A stretch of 64,000 bases of DNA from Chryseobacterium indicum (GTDB lineage: Bacteria > Bacteroidota > Bacteroidia > Flavobacteriales > Weeksellaceae): NCBI RefSeq assembly GCF_021504595.1, contig NZ_JACSGT010000003.1:434001-498000 (forward strand). The letters are read 5' to 3'. Below are positions 41,713 through 50,630 of this stretch, one piece after another. The number at the start of each line of letters is the position of its first letter. Within the stretch, counting starts at the first letter, position 1. The notes under the pieces are model-generated. The model saw only the letters and a program-made list of their open reading frames with translations, made no database searches and was not told where the DNA came from. Position numbers and translations under genes: made by a program.

Positions 41713-42306
41713 TTATTTCACATCGTCCCAAATACTGTAATCCACCACTTTTGTAGGGATCTGCTTAACATATTCTGTAAAAGGTTCACAAGGAAAAATA
41801 GCATCTTTTCCTTCTCTTGCCAGTTCCTGATATAATCTTGTTCCTTCTGTTTTCCATTTAATCATTTCATCAGAAACATCGCGGATAATTTTTGCAGGAC
41901 TTCCGACAATTAATTTTCTGGCATCACATCTGAAGTTTGCCGGAACAAAAGCTAAAGCGCCGATGATACATTCATCTCCGATTACCGCTTTGTCCATCAC
42001 GACAGAATTCATTCCGACCAGACAGTTTTTGCCGATATGTCCGGAGTGAATAATCGCTCCATGACCGATATGTGCAGATTCTTCAAGTATAGTCTCAATT
42101 CCCGGAAAAACGTGTAGGGTACAATTTTCCTGAACATTGGCACCGTCTTTCACTATAATTTTTCCCCAGTCACCACGAATCACTGCATTGGGACCAACGT
42201 AAACTTCTTCGCCAATTTCCACATTTCCGATGATCACCGCTTGCGGGTGGACAAAAGCTGAAGGTTTTATTATCGGTCGAATTCCGTGATATGAGTAAAC
42301 GTTCAT
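41713..42306 (-). CDS. paaY: PaaY, hexapeptide-repeat thioesterase of phenylacetate pathway
   Basis: A 197-residue left-handed beta-helix protein of the gamma-carbonic anhydrase-like fold, with hexapeptide repeats from residue 14 onward (VIIGNVEIGEEVYVGPNAVI, AHIGHGAIIHSGHIGKNCLV). The C-terminus (YVKQIPTKVVDYSIWD) is typical of PaaY, which hydrolyses dead-end CoA esters of the pathway. Its place in the paa block supports the name. Confidence 0.88.
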   Translation of the reverse strand: MNVYSYHGIRPIIKPSAFVHPQAVIIGNVEIGEEVYVGPNAVIRGDWGKIIVKDGANVQENCTLHVFPGIETILEESAHIGHGAIIHSGHIGKNCLVGMNSVVMDKAVIGDECIIGALAFVPANFRCDARKLIVGSPAKIIRDVSDEMIKWKTEGTRLYQELAREGKDAIFPCEPFTEYVKQIPTKVVDYSIWDDVK

Positions 42307-42371
42307 TTTTTATTTAATTTGAAAATTAATTTTTGTGATGTATAATTTTACTTGAGCTTTCTTAATAAATT

Positions 42372-42884
42372 TTAATCAGTAACTGAAAGTTTAAAGTAGT
42401 ATATTTCATCTTCACTCTCAAGAATAAATTCATCATAATCTGATGCATAATAGCTTTTCAAATTTTGATATTCTATTTCATAAATTTGTATTGGATCTAT
42501 TGTTTGAAGTAAAAGATCAACAAAATCTTCAATCCATTCTCTTTTCCACTCATCAAAGTATAAAGAAAAATTATTTCCTACATCAGATAAGTAATAGTCA
42601 CGTTTATCCTGATAGCAATAAAACCATTTATCATGTAATAACTTAAAGAAAAATTTAAATGCTTTCTCTAAACTTATTTCTTTCAATGTATAACTTTCAC
42701 TAATATTTTCAACTCTATCCTCTATAGTTTTCGCAATGGTATCTAATTTAGGTATAATACTTAATTCAAAATTATAAGCATGGTCGGTTTTATCATTGAA
42801 TCTGGCTATTGTTTCAAGTTTTCCAACAATAATTCCATAATTAAATATTTTACGTTCTTTTTCAGCTAGACCTTTCATAGTCAT
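42372..42884 (-). CDS. Hypothetical protein inserted in paa block
   Basis: A 170-residue soluble acidic protein rich in aromatic residues (WFYCYQDKRDYYLSDVGNNF; FDEWKREWIEDFVDLLLQTI). No family recognised. It is more AT-rich than the flanking paa genes and separates paaY from paaJ, so it looks like a later insertion. Confidence 0.65.
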   Translation of the reverse strand: MTMKGLAEKERKIFNYGIIVGKLETIARFNDKTDHAYNFELSIIPKLDTIAKTIEDRVENISESYTLKEISLEKAFKFFFKLLHDKWFYCYQDKRDYYLSDVGNNFSLYFDEWKREWIEDFVDLLLQTIDPIQIYEIEYQNLKSYYASDYDEFILESEDEIYYFKLSVTD

Positions 42885-42921
42885 TATTTATAGAAAATAT
42901 CAGTACATATAAATAATTAAT

Positions 42922-44127
42922 TTAAACTCTTTCAATGACCATCGCGTACCCTTGTCCTACGCCAATACAAAGTGTACACAATGCATATTTCTTATCCTGC
43001 TTTTGAAGTTCCATTGCCGCAGAACCAACGATTCTGGCTCCGGAAACTCCAAGTGGATGACCGATTGCAATAGCACCTCCATTTGGATTTACTCTTGAAT
43101 CATCATCTTTTAAACCCAAGCTTCTTGTTACGGCTAAAGCCTGAGCAGCAAAAGCTTCATTTAATTCAATGATGTCCATGTCGTCTAATGAAAGATTCAG
43201 TCTTTTTAATAGTTTCTGAGTGGCTTCTACAGGTCCGATTCCCATAATTCTTGGCTCAACTCCGGCAACGGAAGATCCTAGGATTTTCGCTTTTGGCTTC
43301 AATCCATATTTTTTTACAGCTTCTTCGCTTGCTAAAATTAAAGCTGCTGCTCCGTCATTCATTCCGGATGCATTTCCTGCGGTTACCGTTCCTTCTTTTC
43401 TGAAAGCCGGACGAAGTTTTCCTAGTCCTTCCATTGAAGAAGTCGGTTTGATAAATTCGTCGGTATCAAATATTTTAGGTTCACCTTTTTTCTGTGGAAT
43501 TTCAACTTTTACAATTTCTTCTGCCAGTCTTCCGCTTTCCTGAGCTTTAGTGGCTTTCTGCTGAGACCAAAGGGCAAATTTATCCTGATCTTCACGGCTG
43601 ATGTTGTGGATATCCGCTAAATTTTCTGCAGTTTCCCCCATTCCGTCAACGCCGTACATTTCTTTCATTTTCGGGTTGATAAATCTCCATCCGAAAGTGG
43701 TGTCAAACATCTGGCTGTCTCTTCCGAAAGCTGTGCTTGGTTTTGACATTACATAAGGAGAACGCGTCATATGCTCTACTCCACCTGCGATATAAATTTC
43801 ACCTTCTCCTGCAGCAATTGAACGGAAAGCATTTGCCACCGCAGACATTCCTGAAGCACACAATCTATTCACCGTTTCCCCTCCGATTTTATAAGGAAGT
43901 CCTGCCAATAAAAGCCCCATTCTGGCAACATTTCTATTATCTTCTCCTGCCTGATTGGCACATCCGAAAATAACATCTTCAATTTCCTCAACAGGAACTT
44001 CAGGGTTTCTTGCTACAATTTCTTTAATAACAATAGCAGCCAAATCGTCGGCTCTTACTTCAGAAAGTCCTCCGCTTAATTTTGAAATGGGAGTTCTTAT
44101 GTAATCTATGATGTATACGTTGTTCAT
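42922..44127 (-). CDS. paaJ: 3-oxoadipyl-CoA/acetyl-CoA acyltransferase (thiolase) PaaJ
   Basis: A 401-residue thiolase. The acylation cysteine is in NRLCASGMSAVANAF (about residue 88); the second active-site parts are NGGAIAIGHPLGVSGAR and CTLCIGVGQG. In the paa pathway it cleaves 3-oxoadipyl-CoA to succinyl-CoA and acetyl-CoA and also acts earlier on the dehydro form. Gene context supports PaaJ over a generic AtoB thiolase. Confidence 0.92.
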   Translation of the reverse strand: MNNVYIIDYIRTPISKLSGGLSEVRADDLAAIVIKEIVARNPEVPVEEIEDVIFGCANQAGEDNRNVARMGLLLAGLPYKIGGETVNRLCASGMSAVANAFRSIAAGEGEIYIAGGVEHMTRSPYVMSKPSTAFGRDSQMFDTTFGWRFINPKMKEMYGVDGMGETAENLADIHNISREDQDKFALWSQQKATKAQESGRLAEEIVKVEIPQKKGEPKIFDTDEFIKPTSSMEGLGKLRPAFRKEGTVTAGNASGMNDGAAALILASEEAVKKYGLKPKAKILGSSVAGVEPRIMGIGPVEATQKLLKRLNLSLDDMDIIELNEAFAAQALAVTRSLGLKDDDSRVNPNGGAIAIGHPLGVSGARIVGSAAMELQKQDKKYALCTLCIGVGQGYAMVIERV

Positions 44128-44233
44128 TTTATTTAATTTGAAAATGTGTTAATTTGAGAATTTGAAAATGGAAAAACTATGAAAGTTTTAATTTTCCACC
44201 TTCAAACATCAAGTTTATTTTTTCTGAGTTGAT

Positions 44234-44482
44234 TTATATAATTCCTTCATGCCAACTTAACCATATTAAATGATTATTTACGGCTTTTATTCCCTTGATA
44301 TTAATCCAAGGATAGTTTTCTTTTAAATATTTTTCAGATAAGTTTTCAACTTCTTTACTTGTAAGTTTTGTATGCTCTGATTTTTCCCAAATAATATCGA
44401 AAGCTTTTTTGCGCATGTCTTCAAATTCTGTTAAAACTTCATCGAAATTTTCAAGATTATTGATTATAAAATAGTTTTTCAT
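44234..44482 (-). CDS. Small hypothetical protein between paaJ and paaI
   Basis: An 82-residue protein from the ATG at 44482 (MKNYFIINNLENFDEVLTEF), chosen because the longer frame from 44605 overlaps paaI in another frame. Soluble, charged (HTKLTSKEVENLSEKYLKEN). No family recognised. Confidence 0.55.
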   Translation of the reverse strand: MKNYFIINNLENFDEVLTEFEDMRKKAFDIIWEKSEHTKLTSKEVENLSEKYLKENYPWINIKGIKAVNNHLIWLSWHEGII

Positions 44483-44549
44483 CTTTTCTCCTTCAATGAA
44501 AAAAGTACTTAAAAACTTTTCTAAAATTATATTTTTATCCAATTTCTTT

Positions 44550-44963
44550 TTAAAGGTCAATAACCTTTTTTCCGATTTTATACACTGTTCCGACAAATTT
44601 TGCAATCAATTCTTCGTTTTGATTGGTAATTTTAATATCGTAAACAGCTGTTTTTCTGGTTTCATTGACCAAAATACTTTCTGCTCTGAAAGTATCCCCT
44701 TCTTTTCCGGCTTTGGTAAAATTGATGATGCAATTCAATGCAACAGCAGCATCACCGGAATTGTTGGACGAAAAAGCCAGTGCAGAATCTGCAAAAGCGA
44801 ACGTAACGCCTCCGTGAACCGTTTTCAGCCCGTTAATCATTTCTTTTTTAATGGGCATTTCTATTAAACAATAATTTTCTCTGACTTCAATCAGTTTAAT
44901 ATTCATCCATTGGGAAAAATAATCCTGATCGAACATATATTCTGCAACCTGTCTCGGATTCAT
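44550..44963 (-). CDS. paaI: Hydroxyphenylacetyl-CoA thioesterase PaaI
   Basis: A 137-residue hotdog-fold thioesterase with the motif MINGLKTVHGGVTFAFADSA (HGG and Asp) and the family's ALNCIINFTKAGKEGDTF. It recovers CoA from stalled hydroxylated phenylacetyl-CoA. Its start overlaps the small membrane gene upstream by 4 nt, so coupled translation is likely. Confidence 0.92.
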   Translation of the reverse strand: MNPRQVAEYMFDQDYFSQWMNIKLIEVRENYCLIEMPIKKEMINGLKTVHGGVTFAFADSALAFSSNNSGDAAVALNCIINFTKAGKEGDTFRAESILVNETRKTAVYDIKITNQNEELIAKFVGTVYKIGKKVIDL

Positions 44964-45208
44964 TTACTCTTATTTAAATTTTTAAATCTAATCACATCTT
45001 TCCATGTGTATTCTCTGCCGTCCAAAATGAAAAAAGCTAAAAATATAAAGACGAAATAAACGATAAAACCATAAATATTGATGCTTTTTTCATCGTCCCA
45101 TCCCAAATAATAAAAAAGAAATTTGATGAGAGAAAAGCCGACCACAAAAATAATCGCATTCATTAATGAGCGTAAAAAGTTCTTTTTTGTAAAAATTCTT
45201 TTAAACAT
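44960..45208 (-). CDS. Small membrane protein coupled to paaI
   Basis: An 82-residue protein with two hydrophobic segments (NAIIFVVGFSLIKFLFYYLG, IYGFIVYFVFIFLAFFIL) and a basic C-terminus. It overlaps paaI by 4 nt. No known paa role. Confidence 0.65.
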   Translation of the reverse strand: MFKRIFTKKNFLRSLMNAIIFVVGFSLIKFLFYYLGWDDEKSINIYGFIVYFVFIFLAFFILDGREYTWKDVIRFKNLNKSK

Positions 45209-45223
45209 GGCTTAAATTTCAGA

Positions 45224-45532
45224 TTAATGTGTTATTTCTTCATATAATTCATCAGCTAGCTTGTCGTAAACCGCCATGGTTTTTCCAAGAATGATTTGAT
45301 TATATGAAAGATTTTCGGAATTTGATGGATCTTCTGTTTGAAAATGTTCATTTAAATCAATTCCAAATTCATTTGCCAATCTTTTAATCAGTTCTTTATA
45401 TTTTTCATTGAATTTACCTAATAATTCAAGCTTTCCCTGATAATCATGTATCGAAGAAAGTTCCTGAATGATGTATTCTTTTTCAATGATAAGCCTTGTT
45501 TCAAGTTCAGCTCTGAATGATTCTATATCCAT
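45224..45532 (-). CDS. Hypothetical soluble protein in paa block
   Basis: A 102-residue Glu/Leu-rich helical protein (LETRLIIEKEYIIQELSSIH, ELIKRLANEFGIDLNEHF). No family recognised. It is 15 nt upstream of the small membrane gene and 12 nt after the next gene, in operon-like spacing. Confidence 0.6.
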   Translation of the reverse strand: MDIESFRAELETRLIIEKEYIIQELSSIHDYQGKLELLGKFNEKYKELIKRLANEFGIDLNEHFQTEDPSNSENLSYNQIILGKTMAVYDKLADELYEEITH

Positions 45533-45544
45533 CCTAAATATTAC

Positions 45545-45772
45545 TTATTTCATCAAATCCTTTCTGTCAGGATTTTTTAAATATTGTTTACCATCTTTGT
45601 CAAAACACCAGACATCTGATATTTCTCTTAGCTGAAAAAATTCAAAATCTCCCTTATGAATTTTCATTCTATTCAATCTTCTAAGCTTTCTATTGGCTTC
45701 TAATTTATTTTCCTTTTCTGTTTCAGCAGTTGTTATTCCGATAATCGGAGTTTTTCTTTTTGACCTACTCAT
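45545..45772 (-). CDS. Small basic protein in paa block
   Basis: A 75-residue basic protein from the ATG at 45772 (MSRSKRKTPIIGITTAETEK), with a C-terminal FDKDGKQYLKNPDRKDLMK. It resembles small uncharacterised proteins found scattered in many bacteria beside unknown genes. No function can be given. Confidence 0.6.
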   Translation of the reverse strand: MSRSKRKTPIIGITTAETEKENKLEANRKLRRLNRMKIHKGDFEFFQLREISDVWCFDKDGKQYLKNPDRKDLMK

Positions 45773-45783
45773 AAAAATCAATT

Positions 45784-46248
45784 TTATTGATTGATTATCC
45801 TGTTCAAATCTTTAATCCCATTTTCATAAGATTTTTTAAAGAGAAAATTAATTAGAAAATATAAAAATCCAAATGTCATCAAAAGTGGTATAAATAGGGA
45901 AAAAGCCTTTACTCCAAGTTCTAAAAAATTTATAATAATCATAAAAAAGGGAAGCAAACTCCATATAAAAATCAATATTTTAAATGTGTTATGAAATTTT
46001 GCACCCAATCTTATTATTGTTTCACTTTCTTTCCGAACCAATCTTCCTTCAAAAACACAGAAAATTCCTAAGGGCTTTTCTGAACTGATTATTTTGAAAT
46101 AATTCTTATCTATATTTCCCTTGAAATATTTATCAGACCTTCTCATTGTTAAAGAACTGATCTCAGTATTATTTTTGATATTTAATAACACTTCTTCAAT
46201 TATTTTTGAAGATTTTAATTCTTCAGATTTTTCCGGAAAAAACTTCAT
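45784..46248 (-). CDS. Membrane protein in paa block
   Basis: A 154-residue protein with a basic soluble N-terminal half and two membrane segments in the C-terminal half (FKILIFIWSLLPFFMIIINF, SLFIPLLMTFGFLYFLINFL). No family recognised. Its start abuts the paaH stop (1 nt). Confidence 0.6.
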   Translation of the reverse strand: MKFFPEKSEELKSSKIIEEVLLNIKNNTEISSLTMRRSDKYFKGNIDKNYFKIISSEKPLGIFCVFEGRLVRKESETIIRLGAKFHNTFKILIFIWSLLPFFMIIINFLELGVKAFSLFIPLLMTFGFLYFLINFLFKKSYENGIKDLNRIINQ

Positions 46249-46249
46249 C

Positions 46250-47383
46250 TTATAATTTTCTCAGCAACGGACTTTGTCTGTATCTTTCTTCCTGATATTC
46301 TTCGTAAAGATCCTGCAAGGTTTCGGAGATTTTAACATATCCTATTTCTTTTCCCCATGCCAATAAACCTTTGGGATAATTTACGCCTTTCTGCATTGCG
46401 AGTTCGATATCTTCGTCATTTGCTACGCCTAACCTTTTTGCTTCTACAGCTTCATTAATCAGCATAGAAATAATTCTCATGAATATCTGCTGATAAAGTA
46501 CAGCATCTTTCACAGGTTCCGGTTTAACGGCTCCTTCCGAATAATCGTAAAAACCTTTTCCTGTTTTTCTGCCGTGAAGCTTGGCTTCCGACATTCTTTG
46601 CTGTAGAAGAGATGGTTTGTATTTCGGATCGTAGAAATATTCGTTATAAACGGTTTTGGTTACCGAGAAATTTACGTCAACTCCAATTAAATCCATTAAT
46701 TCAAAAGGTCCCATTTTAAAGTTACCTAAAGTCTTCATAGCATCATCAACCTGTTCTACCGTTGCGATGTTTTCCTCAACGATTCTCAACCCTTCACCAT
46801 AGTAAGGACGAGCAATTCTGTTGACGATAAATCCGGGAATATCTTTGGCAATAACCGGAGTTTTTCCCCAATCTTTCATCAGACTGTAGATTTTTTCCGC
46901 TAAAGATTTTTCGGTTAATAAGGACGGAATAACCTCAACTAAAGGCATCAACGGAGCCGGATTGAAGAAGTGAATTCCGATGAAACGCTCCGGTTTCTGT
47001 AATTCCGCACTAAGAGAGGTAATGGAAATGGAAGATGTATTGGAACCAATCACACAGCTTTCTGAAACGTATTTCTCTAATTCTGTGAAAACTTTGGTTT
47101 TAATTTCTTTATTTTCGATGATGGCTTCAATGATCAGTTCACAATCTTTGAAGTCTTTTAATTCGGTGGCAATGGAAATATTGGCTAAAATTTCAGTCAT
47201 TTTCTCCGCCGAAATTTTCTGTTTGTCAACCAGTTTAGTCAATGTTTTTTCCAAACCTACGGTTGCCGTTTCTACTTGTTTTGCATTAGCGTCATAAATC
47301 CAGACTTTGCATTCGTTCGTTGCGGCTACCTGTGCAATGCCGATTCCCATGGTTCCGGCACCGATAATTCCTACATTTTTCAT
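46250..47383 (-). CDS. paaH: 3-hydroxyadipyl-CoA dehydrogenase PaaH
   Basis: A 377-residue protein from the ATG at 47383 (MKNVGIIGAGTMGIGIAQVA), giving the Rossmann GxGxxG directly at the N-terminus. The catalytic His is in GIHFFNPAPLMPLVEVI and the C-terminal domain holds GPFELMDLIGVDVNF. It oxidises 3-hydroxyadipyl-CoA with NAD+. The frame extension to 47446 encodes a repeat (MLRQAQHDN), not protein. An extra C-terminal part (PLLRKL end) is usual for this group. Confidence 0.93.
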   Translation of the reverse strand: MKNVGIIGAGTMGIGIAQVAATNECKVWIYDANAKQVETATVGLEKTLTKLVDKQKISAEKMTEILANISIATELKDFKDCELIIEAIIENKEIKTKVFTELEKYVSESCVIGSNTSSISITSLSAELQKPERFIGIHFFNPAPLMPLVEVIPSLLTEKSLAEKIYSLMKDWGKTPVIAKDIPGFIVNRIARPYYGEGLRIVEENIATVEQVDDAMKTLGNFKMGPFELMDLIGVDVNFSVTKTVYNEYFYDPKYKPSLLQQRMSEAKLHGRKTGKGFYDYSEGAVKPEPVKDAVLYQQIFMRIISMLINEAVEAKRLGVANDEDIELAMQKGVNYPKGLLAWGKEIGYVKISETLQDLYEEYQEERYRQSPLLRKL

Positions 47384-47420
47384 TATGTAACAGTGTATCA
47401 ATATACCAATATAACAATCA

Positions 47421-47449
47421 TTGTCATGCTGAGCTTGTCGAAGCATCTA
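47421..47449. repeat. Dispersed repeat (TCATGCTGAGCTTGTCGAAG type)
   Basis: This short sequence is a well-known kind of interspersed repeat in many bacterial genomes. Here it lies in the paaG-paaH spacer and creates a false N-terminal extension for paaH. Confidence 0.65.
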
Positions 47450-47489
47450 ATTGATAAGCTGCTACATTGGTACATTGCTATATTAATTC

Positions 47490-48290
47490 TTATTTCCCTT
47501 TATATTCAGGTTTTCTTTTCTGTAAAAAGGCACTTACTCCTTCTTTAAAGTCTTCTGTTTCTGCGGCTTTTTGCTGCAGATCTCCTTCTAATTCCAACTG
47601 CTGCTTCAGCGTATTGTCATAAGAATGTGCAAATGCTTTCTTGGTTAATTTCAAGCCAACAGTCGGCATATTGGAAACTCTTTCCAAAATTTCCATTGAT
47701 TTTGAACCGAATTCTTCTTCACTGAACACTTCAGCAACCAAACCGTATGATTTAGATTCTTCCGCAGATAATTTTTTTCCGGTAAACGCTAAATAATTAG
47801 CCAATTGTCTTCCCAATAACTTTGGTAAAAAGTAAGTTCCGCCCGTATCAGGAATCAATCCGATATTGGAGAAAGCCTGAGCAAAATAAGCTTTTTCATT
47901 TGCCAGAACAAAATCGCAGATCAACGCCAACATTGCTCCGGCTCCGACTGCAGGACCATTTACCAATGCAACAACCGGTTTTTTACAATGGGTAATTTCC
48001 ATCACTAACGGATTGTAATAATCTGTTACAATTTTTCTGATGATATCGTTGTCATGATGTTCATTGCCCTGAACAAATGCATCATCAAGATTCTGACCGG
48101 AACAGAATGCTCTTCCCCTTCCTGAAATGGCAACACATCTTACAGCAGGATCTTCACTGCATTCTTTAACGAAATCTTTCAGATCTGATAAAGACGGCTT
48201 TGTAAGCGCGTTCATTGTTTCAGGCTGATTGAGATAAGCAATTTTTAATTTTCCGTCGAAATGCGACTCAATATCGAGTTGTGTATACAT
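47490..48290 (-). CDS. paaG: 1,2-epoxyphenylacetyl-CoA isomerase PaaG
   Basis: A 266-residue crotonase-family protein. The pattern GRGRAFCSGQNLDDA, the oxyanion-hole GPAVGAGAMLALICDFVLA and the catalytic Asp region IGLIPDTGGTYFLPKLLG (Asp in place of hydratase Glu) are characteristic of PaaG. It isomerises the ring epoxide to oxepin-CoA. Placed between paaD and paaH. Confidence 0.93.
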   Translation of the reverse strand: MYTQLDIESHFDGKLKIAYLNQPETMNALTKPSLSDLKDFVKECSEDPAVRCVAISGRGRAFCSGQNLDDAFVQGNEHHDNDIIRKIVTDYYNPLVMEITHCKKPVVALVNGPAVGAGAMLALICDFVLANEKAYFAQAFSNIGLIPDTGGTYFLPKLLGRQLANYLAFTGKKLSAEESKSYGLVAEVFSEEEFGSKSMEILERVSNMPTVGLKLTKKAFAHSYDNTLKQQLELEGDLQQKAAETEDFKEGVSAFLQKRKPEYKGK

Positions 48291-48421
48291 AGTTTTAATT
48301 TTTTATGATTAATGCACTAATTTAACAATAAAAATGCACCAATATATCAGTTTATAAGTATAACAATATTTAAAGCATTCAAAATTGTTATATTACCACA
48401 TTTTCAGATTGTTACACTCAT

Positions 48422-48886
48422 TTAGTGACATTTAAAATAGTCAAATGGTTCCAGACAATCTAAACACTGATACGAAGCCTTGCATAGCGTAGACCCGAAT
48501 CTGCTGATCTGTTTTGAGTTCATAGAACCGCAACGCGGACATTTTTTCGGTTTCCCGATATGATGTTCATCGGCTCCTTTTTCGGGAGGAGTGATTCCGT
48601 ACACCCGAAGTTTTTCTCTCGCTTCATCGGTTAACCAGTCCGTCGTCCAGATCGGAAACATTTTGGTCACCACTTTTGCTTCCCATCCGTTTTCCTTCAT
48701 TATTTTGATGATGTCTTCCTCAATGGTAAACATGGCGGGACAGGCAGAATAAGTAGGCGTAATCGTTACTTCGCAAGTATTTTCGCTGGTAATTTTCGCT
48801 TCTCTTACAATACCCAATTCCACGATATTAATCACCGGAATTTCCGGATCGGGAACCATTTCTAATATTTCTAAAGGATTTTTCAA
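48422..48886 (-). CDS. paaD: Phenylacetyl-CoA epoxidase maturation subunit PaaD
   Basis: A 154-residue protein with an N-terminal MIP18/SufT-like domain (VPDPEIPVINIVELGIVREA, TPTYSACPA) and a C-terminal zinc or iron-sulfur ribbon (CPRCGSMNSKQISRFGSTLC, then CLDC). It assists assembly of the PaaE iron-sulfur cluster. It is separated from paaC by a small unknown gene and dispersed repeats, whereas the usual order is paaC-paaD adjacent. Confidence 0.93.
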   Translation of the reverse strand: MKNPLEILEMVPDPEIPVINIVELGIVREAKITSENTCEVTITPTYSACPAMFTIEEDIIKIMKENGWEAKVVTKMFPIWTTDWLTDEAREKLRVYGITPPEKGADEHHIGKPKKCPRCGSMNSKQISRFGSTLCKASYQCLDCLEPFDYFKCH

Positions 48887-48902
48887 TCTTCTTTTTATCT
48901 TA

Positions 48903-48975
48903 ATTTTTAGCGCAAAGAGCGCTAGGATTTTTTAAATACTAAATGCTTTTAAGTTCGAAAAGCCCCTCTCTCAGC
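48903..48975. repeat. Dispersed AGCGCAAAG repeat, copy a
   Basis: TTTTTAGCGCAAAGAGCGCT followed by an A/T stretch, CTTTTAAGTTCGAAAAG and CTCTCAGCAAA. It aligns with copies at 49303 and 51728. AGCGC/GCGCT forms a small dyad. Confidence 0.6.
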
Positions 48976-49047
48976 AAACCCAAAAAGGGTAATTTCAACA
49001 GCAGCTTAAATCTTACTTTAATCAACTCCAATATGCCTAAAAGATTT

Positions 49048-49293
49048 TCAAGCTTTAATTATTTTCTTTCTAAACATCATTAAAAGAATAAGGATGATTA
49101 CATCAATTATAATTAATACTTTTCCCTGTTCTATATCCTGACATAAATTTTTCCCTGAAATTTGTGAAATGCAATCACCGGGATTATTTGTTTCATATTG
49201 CAGACTGACATTTGAATTAAAAATCCCTAAACAAAATATTGGAATTAAAATAATCAATCCTACAATTAATTTATTAAAATATTTACCTTTCAA
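49048..49293 (-). CDS. Small membrane protein between paaC and paaD
   Basis: An 81-residue protein with an N-terminal (LIVGLIILIPIFCLGIF) and a C-terminal (VLIIIDVIILILLMMF) hydrophobic segment and two cysteines in the middle loop (GDCISQISGKNLCQD). It is flanked on both sides by dispersed repeats, so it may be an insertion. Function unknown. Confidence 0.6.
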   Translation of the reverse strand: MKGKYFNKLIVGLIILIPIFCLGIFNSNVSLQYETNNPGDCISQISGKNLCQDIEQGKVLIIIDVIILILLMMFRKKIIKA

Positions 49294-49302
49294 TTTTGAA
49301 AA

Positions 49303-49380
49303 TTTTTAGCGCAACTACGTTATAATTTTTTAACCAATTACGGTTTTTAAGCTTGGAAAGGTTTTTCTCTCTGCAAATGC
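49303..49380. repeat. Dispersed AGCGCAA repeat, copy b
   Basis: TTTTTAGCGCAACTACGTTA, A/T stretch, GTTTTTAAGCTTGGAAAGG, CTCTCTGCAAA. A degenerate copy of the 48903 and 51728 repeats in the same orientation. Confidence 0.55.
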
Positions 49381-49429
49381 TATAAATAATAAGTAAACTG
49401 CAAAATTGTTATGGTCGTTTGTTATTTTT

Positions 49430-49462
49430 AAACCTCACAGGTTTTAAAAACCTGTGAGGTTT
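49430..49462. repeat. REP-like palindrome, copy 4 (CACAGG type)
   Basis: AAACCTCACAGGTTTT and its exact inverse around one A, 16-bp arms. It lies 7 nt past the paaC stop on the minus strand and may also work as a hairpin there. Confidence 0.87.
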
Positions 49463-49468
49463 GTGTTT

Positions 49469-50218
49469 CTACCACGTACAACCCGGATATGCTCTCTGCA
49501 TATACTGCAATTCACAAAGGATATATCCAAAATATTCTGTGTGATATCCTGTTCTGGATTTTGGCTGCATGAAAGGATTTGTAGGATATTCTAACTGGAA
49601 ATCTGCAAAATCTTTTTGGGTGATCGCTAAAAATTCTTCATAAAGAGCATCGGTATTCGGAGCAATATTTAAAGCGACCAAATCATCTTCTCCTTCTGCT
49701 TTTGCAAATAAACCTTTGGTGTATTCCCAGATGTTTTCAATGGCTTTTACCAGACGGCTCTTACTTTCTTCTGTTCCCTGAGCAAAAATTTTCATCCAGG
49801 AAGCAGCGTGCGTGTAATGGTATTTTACTTCTTTCAAAGATTTTTGAGCTATTGCTGCCAATTCTTCATTGGCTGAATTGGACAATGCTTCGTACATCAG
49901 TTTCTGATAGACTGCAAAAACATACACTTTTAAAATAGTCTGGGCATAATCTTCGTTCGGAAGTTCTGTCCAGTGTGCATTCATATATTCGTGTTCATAT
50001 CTTAAAAAGGCGATATCATCTTCAGATTTTCCATCGTCTAAAAGTCTTGAAGCGTAAACGTAAAAGTTGTTCGCCTGACCAAGTTCATCCAGCGCAATAT
50101 TCGTTAATGCAATATCTTCCTCCAGATAAGGACCTTCACCGCACCACGCAGACAAACGTTGTCCCATAATGAAACTGTCGTCTGCCAATTTTAATAAATA
50201 ATTATATAATGGGTTCAT
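49469..50218 (-). CDS. paaC: Phenylacetyl-CoA epoxidase structural subunit PaaC
   Basis: A 249-residue ferritin-like helical protein (MNPLYNYLLKLADDSFIMGQ; IALTNIALDELGQANNFYVY; YHYTHAASWMKIFAQGTEES). It pairs with PaaA in the oxygenase complex without its own catalytic diiron centre. The ATG at 50218 is used; the frame upstream to 50257 is Lys/Arg-rich and encodes a repeat-like sequence. Confidence 0.94.
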   Translation of the reverse strand: MNPLYNYLLKLADDSFIMGQRLSAWCGEGPYLEEDIALTNIALDELGQANNFYVYASRLLDDGKSEDDIAFLRYEHEYMNAHWTELPNEDYAQTILKVYVFAVYQKLMYEALSNSANEELAAIAQKSLKEVKYHYTHAASWMKIFAQGTEESKSRLVKAIENIWEYTKGLFAKAEGEDDLVALNIAPNTDALYEEFLAITQKDFADFQLEYPTNPFMQPKSRTGYHTEYFGYILCELQYMQRAYPGCTW

Positions 50219-50287
50219 TGTTTTAGCTTTTGGCTTTTGGCGTCTAGCTTTCGGCAAATTGCAAGCAGCTAACAGCCAATCGCTGTT

Positions 50288-50575
50288 TTACATATTTTTT
50301 ACATCGTTCGGGATTTCGTAGAACGTCGGATGACGGTATAGTTTGTCATCTGCCGGATCGAAGAATGCTTCTTTATCCACTCCTTCCGAAGTTACGATGT
50401 ATTTACTTGGAACTACCCAAACAGAAGTTCCTTCTTTTCTTCTTGTATAAACGTCTCTTGCGTTTTGTAAAGCCATTTCTGCTGTTGGCGCCTGTACAAT
50501 TCCAACGTGTTTGTGAGATAACCCCGGTTTAGTCTGAATAAACACTTCCCACATATCTAAATTTGCCATAGTCAA
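50288..50575 (-). CDS. paaB: Phenylacetyl-CoA epoxidase subunit PaaB
   Basis: A 95-residue protein (MWEVFIQTKPGLSHKHVGIV; NARDVYTRRKEGTSVWVVPS), full length for PaaB, which bridges the PaaAC heterodimers in the epoxidase. The start may be the first or third codon (MTMANLD). A spacer of 181 nt with a long inverted repeat separates it from paaA. Confidence 0.94.
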   Translation of the reverse strand: MTMANLDMWEVFIQTKPGLSHKHVGIVQAPTAEMALQNARDVYTRRKEGTSVWVVPSKYIVTSEGVDKEAFFDPADDKLYRHPTFYEIPNDVKNM

Positions 50576-50630
50576 ATTTTAATTTTTATCTAAATTTTAG
50601 ATTTTGAATTATTTTAAATTTTAATTTTTG

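Noticed and set aside
47384..47446. Extended N-terminus of PaaH (MLRQAQHDN...)
   Set aside because: It is translation of a dispersed TCATGCTGAGCTTGTCGAAG repeat; the Rossmann motif starts at 47383.
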